From: Novosphingobium olei
GTDB lineage: Bacteria; Pseudomonadota; Alphaproteobacteria; Sphingomonadales; Sphingomonadaceae
NCBI RefSeq assembly: GCF_012927405.1
Contig: NZ_JABBGM010000003.1
Coordinates: 372,001 to 436,000, forward strand
Direction: 5' to 3'
Length of the DNA: 64,000 nt
In this document: positions 1 through 8,065 of the stretch, piece after piece
Layout of the letters: the number at the start of each line of letters is the position of its first letter
Numbering within the stretch: position 1 is the first letter of the stretch
The notes under the pieces: model-generated
Database searches by the model: none
What the model was told of the DNA's origin: nothing
Seen by the model: the letters and a program-made list of their open reading frames with translations, nothing else
Made by a program: the position numbers and the translations under genes

Positions 1-1
1 G

Positions 2-172
2 TTCGCCGAGGCGCTGCGCTGCTATGTCGAGGACGCGGACCTGCGCACCGCCCACGGCGCCGCGGGCGAAGCGCGCAGCCTGGAATTCAGCTGGGACCGC
101 ATCAACCAGGCGGTGGCCGACACCTACCTGCGGCTGATCCGGCAGAAGAAGCAGCGGATGGCGGGCGGCTGA
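2..172 (+). CDS. C-terminal end of a group 1 (GT4-type) glycosyltransferase, partial
   Basis: The first 56 codons read in one frame to a TGA stop and the gene begins outside the window. The visible tail has the pattern common at the end of GT-B glycosyltransferases of the GT4 group: a helix of the type 'LRxxxGAAGEARSLEFSWDRI' followed by a short basic tail. In that family this segment closes the C-terminal nucleotide-sugar domain. The catalytic part is not in the window, so donor and acceptor cannot be inferred. The next gene lies on the opposite strand and converges on it with a 6-base gap. The family assignment rests on this short tail only. Confidence 0.55.
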   Translation, partial: FAEALRCYVEDADLRTAHGAAGEARSLEFSWDRINQAVADTYLRLIRQKKQRMAGG

Positions 173-178
173 AGGCTT

Positions 179-625
179 TCAGCCTAGCACTCCTTCGCGC
201 TTCATCCGCATCGCGTAGATCAGGAAGAAGGCGAGCGCGCCCCAGATCGTTACCACGATCGCCGCGGGCGGATCCTGCGGCGGGTGCAGCCAGAGCATCT
301 GCGCGCCCTGGCTGACGGCGAGGCCGAGCAGCGAGAGCGCGAAGGCCGGCACCGCCAGCCTCGACCGGGCGAGCAGCAGGATCGAGCCTGCGAGCGAGCC
401 CCACACGCCCAGCGCCCAGAACGCGGTGAGCCAGGCCGGGAACGCCGCCATGTAGGCGACCATGTCCGGCCCCAGCCCCATCTCCGCGAAGTAGGTGTCG
501 GGCGACAGCTTGCTCATCACGTAGTCGTAGCAGCCGAACGCGTTCCACAAGAGGCCGATCGTGCCGATGGCCCAGAGGTGCCACGGCGCGGAAGGGCGGG
601 TTTCGGCAGGTGCAGTGCTGGCCAT
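179..625 (-). CDS. Small four-helix integral membrane protein, unknown function
   Basis: A 148-residue protein with about four hydrophobic segments: around residues 15-35 (WAIGTIGLLWNAFGCYDYV), 50-75, 80-105 and 120-142. The short polar N-terminus and the KREG tail are probably cytoplasmic. I chose the ATG at 625 because residues upstream in the same frame are proline/serine/arginine-rich shadow sequence of the neighbouring gene, and the hydrophobic part begins just after it. It resembles small 'sugar transporter-like' or hypothetical membrane proteins common in sphingomonads. I recognise no catalytic motif and do not assign a function. It is co-directional with the PadR/DUF2218 pair, about 80 bases downstream of it. 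Confidence 0.75.
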   Translation of the reverse strand: MASTAPAETRPSAPWHLWAIGTIGLLWNAFGCYDYVMSKLSPDTYFAEMGLGPDMVAYMAAFPAWLTAFWALGVWGSLAGSILLLARSRLAVPAFALSLLGLAVSQGAQMLWLHPPQDPPAAIVVTIWGALAFFLIYAMRMKREGVLG

Positions 626-704
626 CGCAGGTCTCCCCCCGTGCGACAATGCGCCGAGGATACGCCTGTCCGGCCAGCGGCGCAACCGAGCCGTGCAATG
701 GGGC

Positions 705-1049
705 TCAGGCGTCGACCCATTCGAACGGCAGCGGCGCTTCGCGGAAGGCGAAGCGGTCGACGTGGCGGGCGACCGCACCCTTGAGCCCGTCGCGCTGGCC
801 CGGTTCGCTGGCTTCGATCCGGCAGACGAGCACGTCGGGTTCGGCATCGAAGGTGACGACGGCATCGCCCGCCCAGCTGGCGCCGCGCGCATCGCGGGGG
901 AACGTCACCTTGCCATGCTGCGCATCGAATTCGACGGCAAGGTTGTGGGCCCAGTGCTTGCAAAGCTGCTGGAGATAGCGCGAGCCGCTGGCGGTGGGCA
1001 CGCGGGCCGTGCTGGCAAAAGTGGAAGTGGTATCGGTCATGTCTTTCAT
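705..1049 (-). CDS. DUF2218 domain protein
   Basis: A 114-residue protein matching the DUF2218 pattern: an N-terminal segment ending in SRYLQQLCKHWAHN, a strand pair around FDAQHGKVTFP, and a C-terminal 'VARHVDRFAFRE-PLPFEW' segment. Members of this family are small, cytoplasmic and often sit beside siderophore-interacting or PadR genes; their biochemical role is unknown. It overlaps the PadR gene upstream by four bases (ATGA), so the two are translationally coupled and almost certainly co-transcribed. This suggests a role in the metal- or iron-related response controlled by that regulator, which is inference from context. Confidence 0.85.
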   Translation of the reverse strand: MKDMTDTTSTFASTARVPTASGSRYLQQLCKHWAHNLAVEFDAQHGKVTFPRDARGASWAGDAVVTFDAEPDVLVCRIEASEPGQRDGLKGAVARHVDRFAFREAPLPFEWVDA

Positions 1050-1711
1050 AGCCTTTCGATCTTGCGCGCCGCATCGTCGATGATGTCGGCAATCTGGTGG
1101 GCGGTGTCCTTGTCGAGCGCGCCGGCAAAGGCGCGCTGGCGCAGCGCGAGCTTGAGGTTGCTCATCGCGCGCAGCACCGGCGGGCTGGCTTCGCGGCCGC
1201 GCATTTCGGCAAGGCCTTCGAGCCGGGCGCGGATCGCGGCGATGGCTTCATCCTTGCCCGCGAGTTCGGCGCGGCCTTCGTCGGTGGCGGCAAAGGCCTT
1301 GCGCGCGCCTTCGCCCGGGACTTCGGCGATCAGCCCTTCGTCGACGAGCAGGTTGAGCGTGGGGTACACCACGCCCGGGCTCGGCGCATAAGTGCCGCCG
1401 GTCAGTTCCTCGATCGCCTTGATCAGCTCGTAGCCGTGCCGCTGCTGTTCACCAAGCAGGTGGAGCAGGAACAGGCGCAGTTCACCGGGCGCGAACATGC
1501 GGCCCATGCGGCCACCGCCGCGCGGACCACCGCCATGGCGGCCGCCGTGACGCCCGCCGCCGAAGCCGAAGCCCCCGCCAAAGCCCCCTCCGAAGCCGTC
1601 CCCGTCATCGTTGAAGCGTCCACCGCCAAAGCCACCGGCCATGGCCATCTTCTTCATCATCCTGTGGCCGAAATGGCCGTGGCGCGGATGTCCGCCGTGT
1701 TCGAAACGCAT
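1046..1711 (-). CDS. PadR-family regulator with Gly/His-rich N-terminus (NfeR/YqjI-like)
   Basis: A 221-residue regulator. Residues 1 to about 72 are low-complexity: His pairs (HGGHPRHGHFGH) and then long glycine/phenylalanine/arginine runs. From about residue 73 a PadR winged helix begins (GELRLFLLHLLGEQQRHGYELIKAIEELTGGTYAPSPGVVYPTLNLLVDEGL), followed by a helical dimerisation arm. This layout matches E. coli NfeR (YqjI), where the His-rich N-terminus binds metal and the protein represses a ferric-reductase gene and itself. The 12-base palindrome at 1741-1752, about 30 bases upstream of the start, fits an autoregulatory operator. The DUF2218 gene overlaps its end. Confidence is high for PadR and moderate for the metal-sensing role. 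Confidence 0.88.
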   Translation of the reverse strand: MRFEHGGHPRHGHFGHRMMKKMAMAGGFGGGRFNDDGDGFGGGFGGGFGFGGGRHGGRHGGGPRGGGRMGRMFAPGELRLFLLHLLGEQQRHGYELIKAIEELTGGTYAPSPGVVYPTLNLLVDEGLIAEVPGEGARKAFAATDEGRAELAGKDEAIAAIRARLEGLAEMRGREASPPVLRAMSNLKLALRQRAFAGALDKDTAHQIADIIDDAARKIERL

Positions 1712-1740
1712 GATAACTCCTAATTCGATTCGATGGCTCT

Positions 1741-1752
1741 AAGATATATCTT
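1741..1752. promoter_or_regulatory. Perfect palindrome AAGATATATCTT, probable PadR operator
   Basis: AAGATATATCTT is a perfect 12-base inverted repeat 29 bases upstream of the PadR start, in the divergent space before rarA. PadR regulators usually autoregulate through AT-rich palindromes of this type; assignment to this regulator is inference from position. Confidence 0.5.
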
Positions 1753-1817
1753 TAAACGCTCTTTGCAAGGGCAAGGATGCAATTCTCTATCGCAGGCCCT
1801 ATGTGGGAGAGGACGCC

Positions 1818-3146
1818 ATGGCCGACCTTTTCGCCCCGCCCCCGCAGGATACGCCCCGCCCCGCCGCCGACGAGGCCGGCCCGCTGGCCGACCGGCTGCG
1901 CCCGCGCGAACTTTCAGAAGTGATCGGGCAGGAACACCTGACCGGCGCGGAAGGCGCGATCGGGCGGATGGTGGCGGCGGGCAAGCTTTCGAGCATGATC
2001 CTGTGGGGCCCGCCCGGCACCGGCAAGACCAGCATCGCCCGCCTGCTCGCCGATGCGGTGGGCATGCGCTATGTGGCAATCAGCGCCGTGTTTTCGGGCG
2101 TGGCCGACCTGAAGAAGGTGTTCGCCGAGGCCGAGGCGATGGCCCAAATGGGCGGGGGCGCCGGCCGCAAGACGCTGCTGTTCGTGGACGAGATCCACCG
2201 CTTCAACCGCGCGCAGCAGGACGGCTTCCTGCCCTTCGTCGAAAAGGGCACGGTGACGCTGGTCGGCGCGACGACCGAGAACCCGAGCTTTGCGCTGAAC
2301 GCCGCGCTCCTTTCCCGTGCGCAAGTGCTGATCCTTCACCGGCTGGACGCGGAGGCGCTGGGCGCGCTGCTGTCTCGCGCCGAGGAGCACACCGGCCTGC
2401 GCCTGCCGCTGACCCCGGCGGCGCGCGACGCGCTGATCGCTTCGGCCGATGGCGACGGGCGCTTCCTGCTGGGGCAGGCCGAAACGCTGTTCGACGTATC
2501 GCTGCCCGAACCGCTCGACCCCGCTGGGCTGTCGAAGTTCCTGATGCGTCGCGTGGCGGTCTACGACAAGGATCGCGACGGGCACTACAACCTGATCAGC
2601 GCGCTGCACAAATCCCTGCGCGGATCGGACCCGCAGGCGGCGCTCTATTACCTGGCGCGGATGCTGGTGGCGGGCGAGGAGCCGCTCTACGTCCTGCGGC
2701 GGCTGGTGCGCTTTGCGAGCGAGGACGTGGGCCTGGCCGATCCGCAGGCGCTGGTGCAGTGCCTTGCCGCCAAGGACGCCTACGACTTCCTCGGCAGCCC
2801 CGAAGGCGAACTGGCGATCGTGCAGGCCTGCCTCTACCTTGCCACCGCGCCCAAATCGAACGCCGCCTACACCGCGCAGAAGGCGGCGTGGAAGTCGGCG
2901 CGCGATACCGGATCGCTGAGCCCGCCCGCCAACATCCTCAACGCGCCGACCAAGCTGATGAAGGACATCGGCTATGGCAAGGACTACGCCTACGACCACG
3001 ATGCCGAGGACGGCTTTTCGGGCGCGAACTACTGGCCGGAGGACATGGCGCCGCAGACCTTCTACCGCCCGGTGGAACGCGGGTTCGAGCGCGAGGTGAG
3101 CAAGCGGCTCGAATGGTGGGACAAGAAGCGCCGGGAGCGGGGGTGA
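1818..3146 (+). CDS. rarA: Replication-associated recombination protein A (AAA+ ATPase)
   Basis: A 442-residue AAA+ ATPase of the RarA/MgsA/WRNIP1 family, which acts at stalled replication forks and binds SSB and DNA ends. Walker [10 protein letters not shown] is at about residues 64-72 and Walker [11 protein letters not shown] at 121-130, followed by a sensor region with ATTENPSF. The C-terminal helical part contains the RarA-type segments '[21 protein letters not shown]' and '[10 protein letters not shown]', and it ends with a Trp/Lys-rich tail. Length is normal. I chose the ATG at 1818, which has GGAGAGGA seven bases upstream; an in-frame GTG at 1803 would add five residues and bury that site. 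Its stop overlaps the GTG of the next gene. Confidence 0.95.
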   Translation: MADLFAPPPQDTPRPAADEAGPLADRLRPRELSEVIGQEHLTGAEGAIGRMVAAGKLSSMILWGPPGTGKTSIARLLADAVGMRYVAISAVFSGVADLKKVFAEAEAMAQMGGGAGRKTLLFVDEIHRFNRAQQDGFLPFVEKGTVTLVGATTENPSFALNAALLSRAQVLILHRLDAEALGALLSRAEEHTGLRLPLTPAARDALIASADGDGRFLLGQAETLFDVSLPEPLDPAGLSKFLMRRVAVYDKDRDGHYNLISALHKSLRGSDPQAALYYLARMLVAGEEPLYVLRRLVRFASEDVGLADPQALVQCLAAKDAYDFLGSPEGELAIVQACLYLATAPKSNAAYTAQKAAWKSARDTGSLSPPANILNAPTKLMKDIGYGKDYAYDHDAEDGFSGANYWPEDMAPQTFYRPVERGFEREVSKRLEWWDKKRRERG

Positions 3147-4030
3147 GGCCCGACCGGTTCCGGCATTTCGCCGCGATCGACTGGTCGGGCGCGGCGGGCG
3201 AGCGCCATGCCGGGATTGCGGTGGCGATCTGCAGCGCAGGCGATCAGGCGCCCGAACTGGTGCGCGCCGGCCATCGCTGGTCGCGCGCCGAAGTGCTCGA
3301 CTGGCTGGCAGGCGCCCTGCCCCGCGATACGCTGGTGGGCATGGACCTTGGCATCAGCCTGGCTTTTGCCGACCGTGGCGCGTTCCTGCCCGGCTGGGCG
3401 GAAAGCCCGGCCGATGCGCGCGCACTGTGGGCGCTGGTCGATGCGACGTGCGCCGATGACCCGCACCTTGGCGTTTCGAGCTTCGTCGATCATCCCGCCA
3501 TTGCCCCGCACTTTCGCCGCCACGGCGGGCGCGAGGGCGCGCATTTTGCCGACAACGGCACGCGCGGCGGCCGGGGGCGCTTTCGCGTGACAGAGCGCGC
3601 GCAGGAGGCGATGGGGTGCAAGCCCTACTCCAACTTCAACCTCGTCGGCGCGGCGCAAGTGGGCAAATCGAGCCTTTCGGGGATGCGCGTGCTGCACCGC
3701 CTGGCGGGGCGGCTGCCGGTCTGGCCGGTCGATCCCCTGCCCGCGCATGGATCGGTGGCGTGCGAGATCTACACCACGATCGCAGCGATGGCGGCGGGCC
3801 GCACCGCGCAACGATCGAAGATCCGCGATGGGGGCGAACTCGACGTGGCGCTCGCCGCGCTGGGCAGCCGCGCGTTCGGGCACATGGGCGCGATCGACGA
3901 CCATCGCAGCGACGCGATCCTTACCTCTGCCTGGCTGCGCACCGCCGCGCACGATCCCGGCTTGTGGAAACCGGCTGGCCTGACCGAAGAAATTGCCCGC
4001 ACCGAGGGCTGGACGTTCGGCGCCCGGTAA
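3143..4030 (+). CDS. Conserved hypothetical protein, possible RNase H-like fold (DUF429-like)
   Basis: A 295-residue protein starting with GTG at 3143, four bases inside the rarA stop, with GGAG eight bases upstream. The N-terminus (FAAIDWSGA) and the later 'LVGMDLGIS' carry aspartates at the ends of hydrophobic strands. A conserved-looking block follows: 'FRVTERAQEAMGCKPYSNFNLVGAAQVGKSSLSGM', then 'DDHRSDAILTSAWLR' near the C-terminus. This strand-Asp layout is like DUF429/RNase H-fold proteins that often sit beside housekeeping genes. The function is unknown. Translational coupling to rarA suggests a link to DNA maintenance, but that is inference. No signal peptide or membrane segment is present. 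Confidence 0.75.
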   Translation: MRPDRFRHFAAIDWSGAAGERHAGIAVAICSAGDQAPELVRAGHRWSRAEVLDWLAGALPRDTLVGMDLGISLAFADRGAFLPGWAESPADARALWALVDATCADDPHLGVSSFVDHPAIAPHFRRHGGREGAHFADNGTRGGRGRFRVTERAQEAMGCKPYSNFNLVGAAQVGKSSLSGMRVLHRLAGRLPVWPVDPLPAHGSVACEIYTTIAAMAAGRTAQRSKIRDGGELDVALAALGSRAFGHMGAIDDHRSDAILTSAWLRTAAHDPGLWKPAGLTEEIARTEGWTFGAR

Positions 4031-4058
4031 GGCTATGCGCGATCAGCGCGTTTGGTGG

Positions 4059-4133
4059 GCCGGCTTAGCACAGTGGTAGTGCAGCGGTTTTGTAAACCGA
4101 AGGTCGGGGGTTCAAATCCCTCAGCCGGCACCA
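4059..4133 (+). tRNA. tRNA-Thr (anticodon TGT)
   Basis: A 75-base cloverleaf with the 3' CCA encoded. The acceptor arm is GCCGGCT/AGCCGGC, the D stem GCAC/GTGC, the anticodon loop TTTGTAA with anticodon TGT reading ACA, and the T arm GGGGG-TTCAAAT-CCCTC. The anticodon stem has a G-A mismatch at its base pair 27-43. The 3' end of this gene is repeated three times immediately downstream. Confidence 0.93.
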
Positions 4134-4407
4134 TGCGACCTCAGCTCTGAGAACCCCCTGAGTCTTCTGATGCGCTACGCCGCAAGCGGCTCCGCTGCGG
4201 GGTTCAAATCCCTCAGCCGGCACCATTCGATGCTGTCTCCGGGAATCCCCGAGTCCTTGATGCGCTCCGCCGCAAGCGGCTCCGCTGTGGGGTTCAAATC
4301 CCTCAGCCGGCACCAGCGACCTCAGCTTTGAGAAACCCCCTGAGTCTTCTGATGCGCTACGCCGCAAGCGGCTCCGCTGCGGGGTTCAAATCCCTCAGCC
4401 AGCACCA
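4134..4407 (+). repeat. Three tandem ~91-base repeats carrying the tRNA-Thr 3' end
   Basis: After the tRNA gene the sequence continues in three units that each end in GGGGTTCAAATCCCTCAGCC followed by (G/A)GCACCA, at 4225, 4315 and 4407. The spacing is 92, 90 and 92 bases counted from the tRNA end. Each unit also holds a short hairpin (GCCGC-AA-GCGGC) and a variable stretch such as CTCAGCTCTGAGAA. Units 1 and 3 are nearly identical; unit 2 differs in its first half, and unit 3 carries G to A in the acceptor part. No unit has the 5' half of a tRNA, so none can fold as a tRNA. They look like remains of repeated recombination at the tRNA 3' end (att-like) or copies of a tRNA-operon unit. Confidence 0.85.
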
Positions 4408-4534
4408 ACGACGTTCGTTTCATCAATCTGTCCGATCATTGCCGCAAGTTCATCGCTCCGCCACGGCCAAGCTGGATGATCAGGTGCATGACCCTGTTCG
4501 ATGCCCGACCTGCCAGGCGGCGAGGAGGAAAAGC

Positions 4535-4747
4535 GTGGTCGTTGAACGCAAGCCCATCTGCACAGCGTGTGGCGCGGACGTGGAACCGGCGGCGCTCCAC
4601 GGCGGGTGCGAGCGCTGTGGCTGCGCGGGCACCGACGCCGAGGACCAGGACGAGATGGACCAGTTCCTGGTCGACTGCGGCATGCTGCCCGATGGGAGCG
4701 ACAGCGCCGTGCACGCTTTCCTTTCGGGTCAAAGGCGAGAGAGCTGA
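4535..4747 (+). CDS. Small Cys-rich protein with two CxxC pairs, hypothetical
   Basis: A 70-residue ORF beginning with GTG at 4535 and preceded by AGGAGGA with a five-base spacer. It contains CTAC and CERCGC, a plausible zinc-ribbon pair, then an acidic stretch (DAEDQDEMDQF) and a short tail. It sits alone between the tRNA-derived repeats and the TonB receptor. I recognise no family. The good ribosome-binding site and the two cysteine pairs are the reasons to list it; the frame also runs open upstream without a convincing start. Confidence 0.4.
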   Translation: MVVERKPICTACGADVEPAALHGGCERCGCAGTDAEDQDEMDQFLVDCGMLPDGSDSAVHAFLSGQRRES

Positions 4748-4941
4748 CCCGGCTTCGATAAACGGCTTCCGCACTGATAAAGCGTCGCCAGTCGAACCCC
4801 GGCAGGTACCGCCATCGCGCCTCCGAAAAGCGGAAGATCATCCGGACCGAAATATCGAGGGCTGACCGGTGGCCTCCCTTCCAGGGCTTGCTGCGCTTTG
4901 CAGCGGTGTGGCTCGCCCAGCTGCGGGCGAGCCTCAAGCGA

Positions 4942-7452
4942 TCAGAAACTATACCGGATCGAACCGGTCACCGTTCGACGGTTCATCGTCCGGATGTTGG
5001 CGATACCCGATGCGGGGATCGTCGAGGCCGATGCGGCGTAGACCGCCAGCTTGTCGAAGACGTTGAATGCATTGACGGCGAGCGTGAGCTTTTCGGCAGG
5101 CCGGAACTGCACGAACGGGCTCACGAGGACATAGCCCGGCAGCTTGAGCTGGTTGCTATCCTGCGCATAACTGCTGGTCGTGGCATTGATCACGGCGCCC
5201 ACGGCAATGGTGTCGAATTCGACGGACGGCCGGGCGTTGAAGGAAAGAGACGGAATGTAGCGAGGAACGTTGCCCACCAGCTCAGGGAAATCGGCGTCCT
5301 TGGCGATCTTCGCCTTGGTCCAGGTTCCCCCGATGGCCAGCCTGAAGGGCCCACGGTGGACTTCCCCTTCGAGCTCCACGCCCTTGGCCGAATACTCGCG
5401 CACCACATCGAGAACGATGACATTCCCGTTCTTGTCCGCGGCAAGTTGGGTATTGCGTTCTTCGGTCGATGCCCAGAAGCCGGTGACGTACAGTTCGAAA
5501 CCGTCCTTGCGGTACTTTACGCCCGCCTCCGCCTGCTTGACGAGACCGTACTTCAACGCGTCATTGGTAAGCTTGCCGGTCGTGCTGCTCAGCGATCCGG
5601 GCCGAAGCACGCGGTCCGCACTGGCCCGACCACCGCGGCTGTAGCGGGCGAAGACCGAGACCGGCTGGGCGATGCGATAGTTTACACCGGCCGAATATGA
5701 CAGGTAGCCATAGCGGTAGCCGACCGGGATCTGGCTGGTCAGCGGCAACAGCGCAACCGACGTCTCGACTGGGGCAATCACGCCGTCGCGGTTGATGTCG
5801 GAGGGGCCGACCAGCGAATCCGTAAGCACATGGCCGCTGACATCACCACGATCGTAGCGCAGGCTTCCACCGATCGACAACTTGCCCTTGGCGAAGTTGA
5901 TCGAGCCATAGGGCGCCGTAATGCGGTATTGCACATCGTAGTAGTAATTGCCGTAAGCGCGCGGCTGGCCGAACCCAAAGCCGTAAGCGAATACCCCGTT
6001 CTGGCTCAGCAGCGTGCCTGCGGCGTTGCGCAGGTCAAGCGGCGCCATCCGGCCATTGCCGACGACATCAGAAATGGCATTCGTGAAGTTCCAGTCGGCC
6101 TTGTAGTCCTGAACCGTGTGGTAGACGCCGCCGCTGACGGTCAGCTTGCCGCCGGAAAGGTCATAGACGCGCGAGGCGCGGAGATCGTTGGTGACGTTGT
6201 TGACCGACTTCTGGTCGAAGTTCAGCAGAAGATTGATGCTGGCAAGGCCATTGCCGTTGATCTGGCTGCCGGGCGCGACCACCTGGCCAGCATTCGGACC
6301 GGAGGCATAGGTCAGCGTCGAGCCAGGGCCTGCGAGAATGGTCGAGATGACCGCCGAAGGCGCGGCAAGCATCGAATCGATCTGATTGAAGCTGCCGCTG
6401 ATATCGGCAAACCGGAACCGATCGCTCACCGTCCAGTCGGCGACCTGAAACTGCGTCTCCAGCCCGATGGACTTGACCACGGCGTGCATGCCGTCTTCGA
6501 GACTGCGGCTTACCGGATTGTTCCGATCGTCGGTGCCGAGGTAGCCCGCGATCAGCGGCGAGCCGAAGCCGTCGCTGGCAAGGCGCGTACCAGGGATGCT
6601 GGCAAAGGTTGGCGATGCATCCGTGCCCGCAATGAGGGCCGGTTCGGTGCCGTAGTTCGGCTGACGGTCGTCAAGGTACTTGCCGTAGATGCGAATATAC
6701 CCTCCGGCAAAGCTGCGCGTAATGTTGAGCTTGACCTGTCCGCCGCGGAACGCGGTGTATCCGTAATCCCGCGGCCCTTCGCCTTCTCGATAGAACCCGC
6801 CGACGTGGAAGCGCCAGTTTTCTCCAAGGGGACTGCCATAGTCGAAGTCCAGCCGCTTGAGATCGTAGCCAAGCCCGCTGGACACCTGGACATTGCCGCC
6901 TTCCGTTTCTCCCGTCTTCGAGATCAAGTTCACGACGCCGCCGGGCGAGTTCGACGCAAAGGTCGAGGCTGAACCGCCGCGGATGGACTGGATCTGGGAA
7001 ATGTTCAGGTCAGCCCTCAAGAACCGGTCAGCAGTGTTGAACTGCATGTCGGCGAATTCCAGGACAGGCAGGCCATCTTCCTGAAGTTGCAGGTACTTCG
7101 AGCCATCAGCGGCAAGCGGCAGACCGCGGACCGTGATCGACGAATAGCCGTCGACATCCGAAGTCAGCGACCGGATGCCGGGGATGTTCTGCATGATGCC
7201 GGAAATGGAACTGACCGACAGCTTGGCGAGCTCGCCTTCGTCGATCACGCTGGCCGAAATGGCCGTGTCGAGAAGATCGCGGCCTTTGGCGACGCCCGTG
7301 CTGAATGTCATTCCTGCCGGCGCGGGTTTGGACACGCCTTCGGCAAGCTTTGACGAAGCCGGCTCACCCGTATCGCCCGCGTCTTCGGCCAGGGCGGGAG
7401 TTGCCATGCAACAGCTCAGAAGCGTGGCGGAGAGCAAAGTCCAGGTGCGCAT
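4942..7452 (-). CDS. TonB-dependent outer-membrane receptor
   Basis: An 836-residue TonB-dependent receptor. A signal peptide is visible at residues 1-22 (LLSATLLSCCMATPALA). The plug domain follows, with 'SGIMQNIPGIRSL', 'SSITVRGLPL' and 'GGSASTFASNSPGGVVNLISK'. A 22-strand barrel with alternating aromatic residues then ends in SIRYSF, the usual terminal aromatic signal. There is no N-terminal signalling (STN) domain. No co-directional partner gene lies next to it, so the ligand is unknown; a decayed tannase-like gene 600 bases upstream may once have belonged with it. A short inverted repeat (TAAGC-N8-GCTTA) lies about 100 bases upstream of the start. Energy transduction through TonB-ExbBD is assumed from the family. 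Confidence 0.92.
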   Translation of the reverse strand: MRTWTLLSATLLSCCMATPALAEDAGDTGEPASSKLAEGVSKPAPAGMTFSTGVAKGRDLLDTAISASVIDEGELAKLSVSSISGIMQNIPGIRSLTSDVDGYSSITVRGLPLAADGSKYLQLQEDGLPVLEFADMQFNTADRFLRADLNISQIQSIRGGSASTFASNSPGGVVNLISKTGETEGGNVQVSSGLGYDLKRLDFDYGSPLGENWRFHVGGFYREGEGPRDYGYTAFRGGQVKLNITRSFAGGYIRIYGKYLDDRQPNYGTEPALIAGTDASPTFASIPGTRLASDGFGSPLIAGYLGTDDRNNPVSRSLEDGMHAVVKSIGLETQFQVADWTVSDRFRFADISGSFNQIDSMLAAPSAVISTILAGPGSTLTYASGPNAGQVVAPGSQINGNGLASINLLLNFDQKSVNNVTNDLRASRVYDLSGGKLTVSGGVYHTVQDYKADWNFTNAISDVVGNGRMAPLDLRNAAGTLLSQNGVFAYGFGFGQPRAYGNYYYDVQYRITAPYGSINFAKGKLSIGGSLRYDRGDVSGHVLTDSLVGPSDINRDGVIAPVETSVALLPLTSQIPVGYRYGYLSYSAGVNYRIAQPVSVFARYSRGGRASADRVLRPGSLSSTTGKLTNDALKYGLVKQAEAGVKYRKDGFELYVTGFWASTEERNTQLAADKNGNVIVLDVVREYSAKGVELEGEVHRGPFRLAIGGTWTKAKIAKDADFPELVGNVPRYIPSLSFNARPSVEFDTIAVGAVINATTSSYAQDSNQLKLPGYVLVSPFVQFRPAEKLTLAVNAFNVFDKLAVYAASASTIPASGIANIRTMNRRTVTGSIRYSF

Positions 7453-7549
7453 CTAGTTTCTCGTCAAAAATTTCCCTCCCAGGCGCAGTAGAAGACGCAT
7501 GTTAAGCGCTATGAATTCCGCATTTACGTAGTGATACGGCGCAATATAA

Positions 7550-7567
7550 TAAGCTAACGTTTGCTTA
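7550..7567. promoter_or_regulatory. Inverted repeat TAAGC-N8-GCTTA upstream of the TonB receptor
   Basis: An imperfect dyad (TAAGC / GCTTA, with GCTAA / TTAGC nested and shifted) lies 98-115 bases upstream of the receptor start in an AT-rich stretch. It could be an operator for the receptor gene, but nothing identifies the regulator. Confidence 0.25.
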
Positions 7568-7582
7568 GCATACTTATAGGTT

Positions 7583-7888
7583 ATGCTACATGCCACCATC
7601 CGTCAGTTGCCGATCACACAGCACTTCTGCCAATTCGATGTTGATTTCCCGGAGAGGGCCATCGTCATCGACAGCACCCGCAAGCGCAAGATCCGCGCGG
7701 GGATCGCGGTCATTCCCGAGCTGCGCGGCACCTTCCGCCACCACTCTCGTGATCGATCAGGAGATTGCCCGCAGCGCCGCTACTTCGACGAAGAACGCGT
7801 GGTCGTGTCGCTGCACAAACGCCTAAACGCGCGAAAGTTTACAGGATTTTGTAAACTTCGTTTCAGTCGAAACCGCCATGCATCATAG
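7583..7888 (+). pseudogene. Decayed coding remnant, family not recognised
   Basis: Between about 7600 and 7735 the frame of 7583 has strong G/C third positions (…RAIVIDSTRKRKIRAGIAVIPELRGTF), as expected of a real gene here. The coding signal then shifts frame around 7750 (VIDQEIARSA) and again near 7785 (YFDEERVVVSLHKRLN). Two shifts within 200 bases indicate decay rather than an intact 101-residue gene. I cannot name the family. Confidence 0.35.
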
Positions 7889-7974
7889 GTGCTTGAAAGG
7901 TGGTAGCGGAGGAGGGATTTACTAAATACTATATCTTGTTGATATAACGTGATTTATTATTCTGGATTGCGCAA

Positions 7975-7994
7975 ATACCCCCAATTATACCCCC
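7975..7994. repeat. Two 8-base direct repeats ATACCCCC (12-base period)
   Basis: ATACCCCC occurs at 7975-7982 and 7987-7994; on the minus strand this reads GGGGGTAT twice. Similar paired GGGGGTAT tracts are, to my recollection, common beside P4-type integrase genes and attachment sites; no integrase is present here. The context is AT-rich DNA between two decayed genes. Confidence 0.4.
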
Positions 7995-8065
7995 GGCTGT
8001 GGACGTTTTCGACGGACTGAGTTCATGGTCGGACGAGTTGACGGGGACTCGATTTTCGGAGCTGT

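Noticed and set aside
1914..2999. 361-residue minus-strand open frame
   Set aside because: Shadow of rarA, with Arg/Gln/His-rich composition and no family features.
4065..4367. 100-residue minus-strand frame ending in RDLNPRPSVYKTAALPLC
   Set aside because: It is the antisense translation of tRNA-Thr and its repeats; this string is a well-known artefact of reading through a tRNA gene backwards.
5830..6972. 380-residue plus-strand open frame opposite the first TonB receptor
   Set aside because: Antisense shadow; the receptor plug and barrel are clear on the minus strand.
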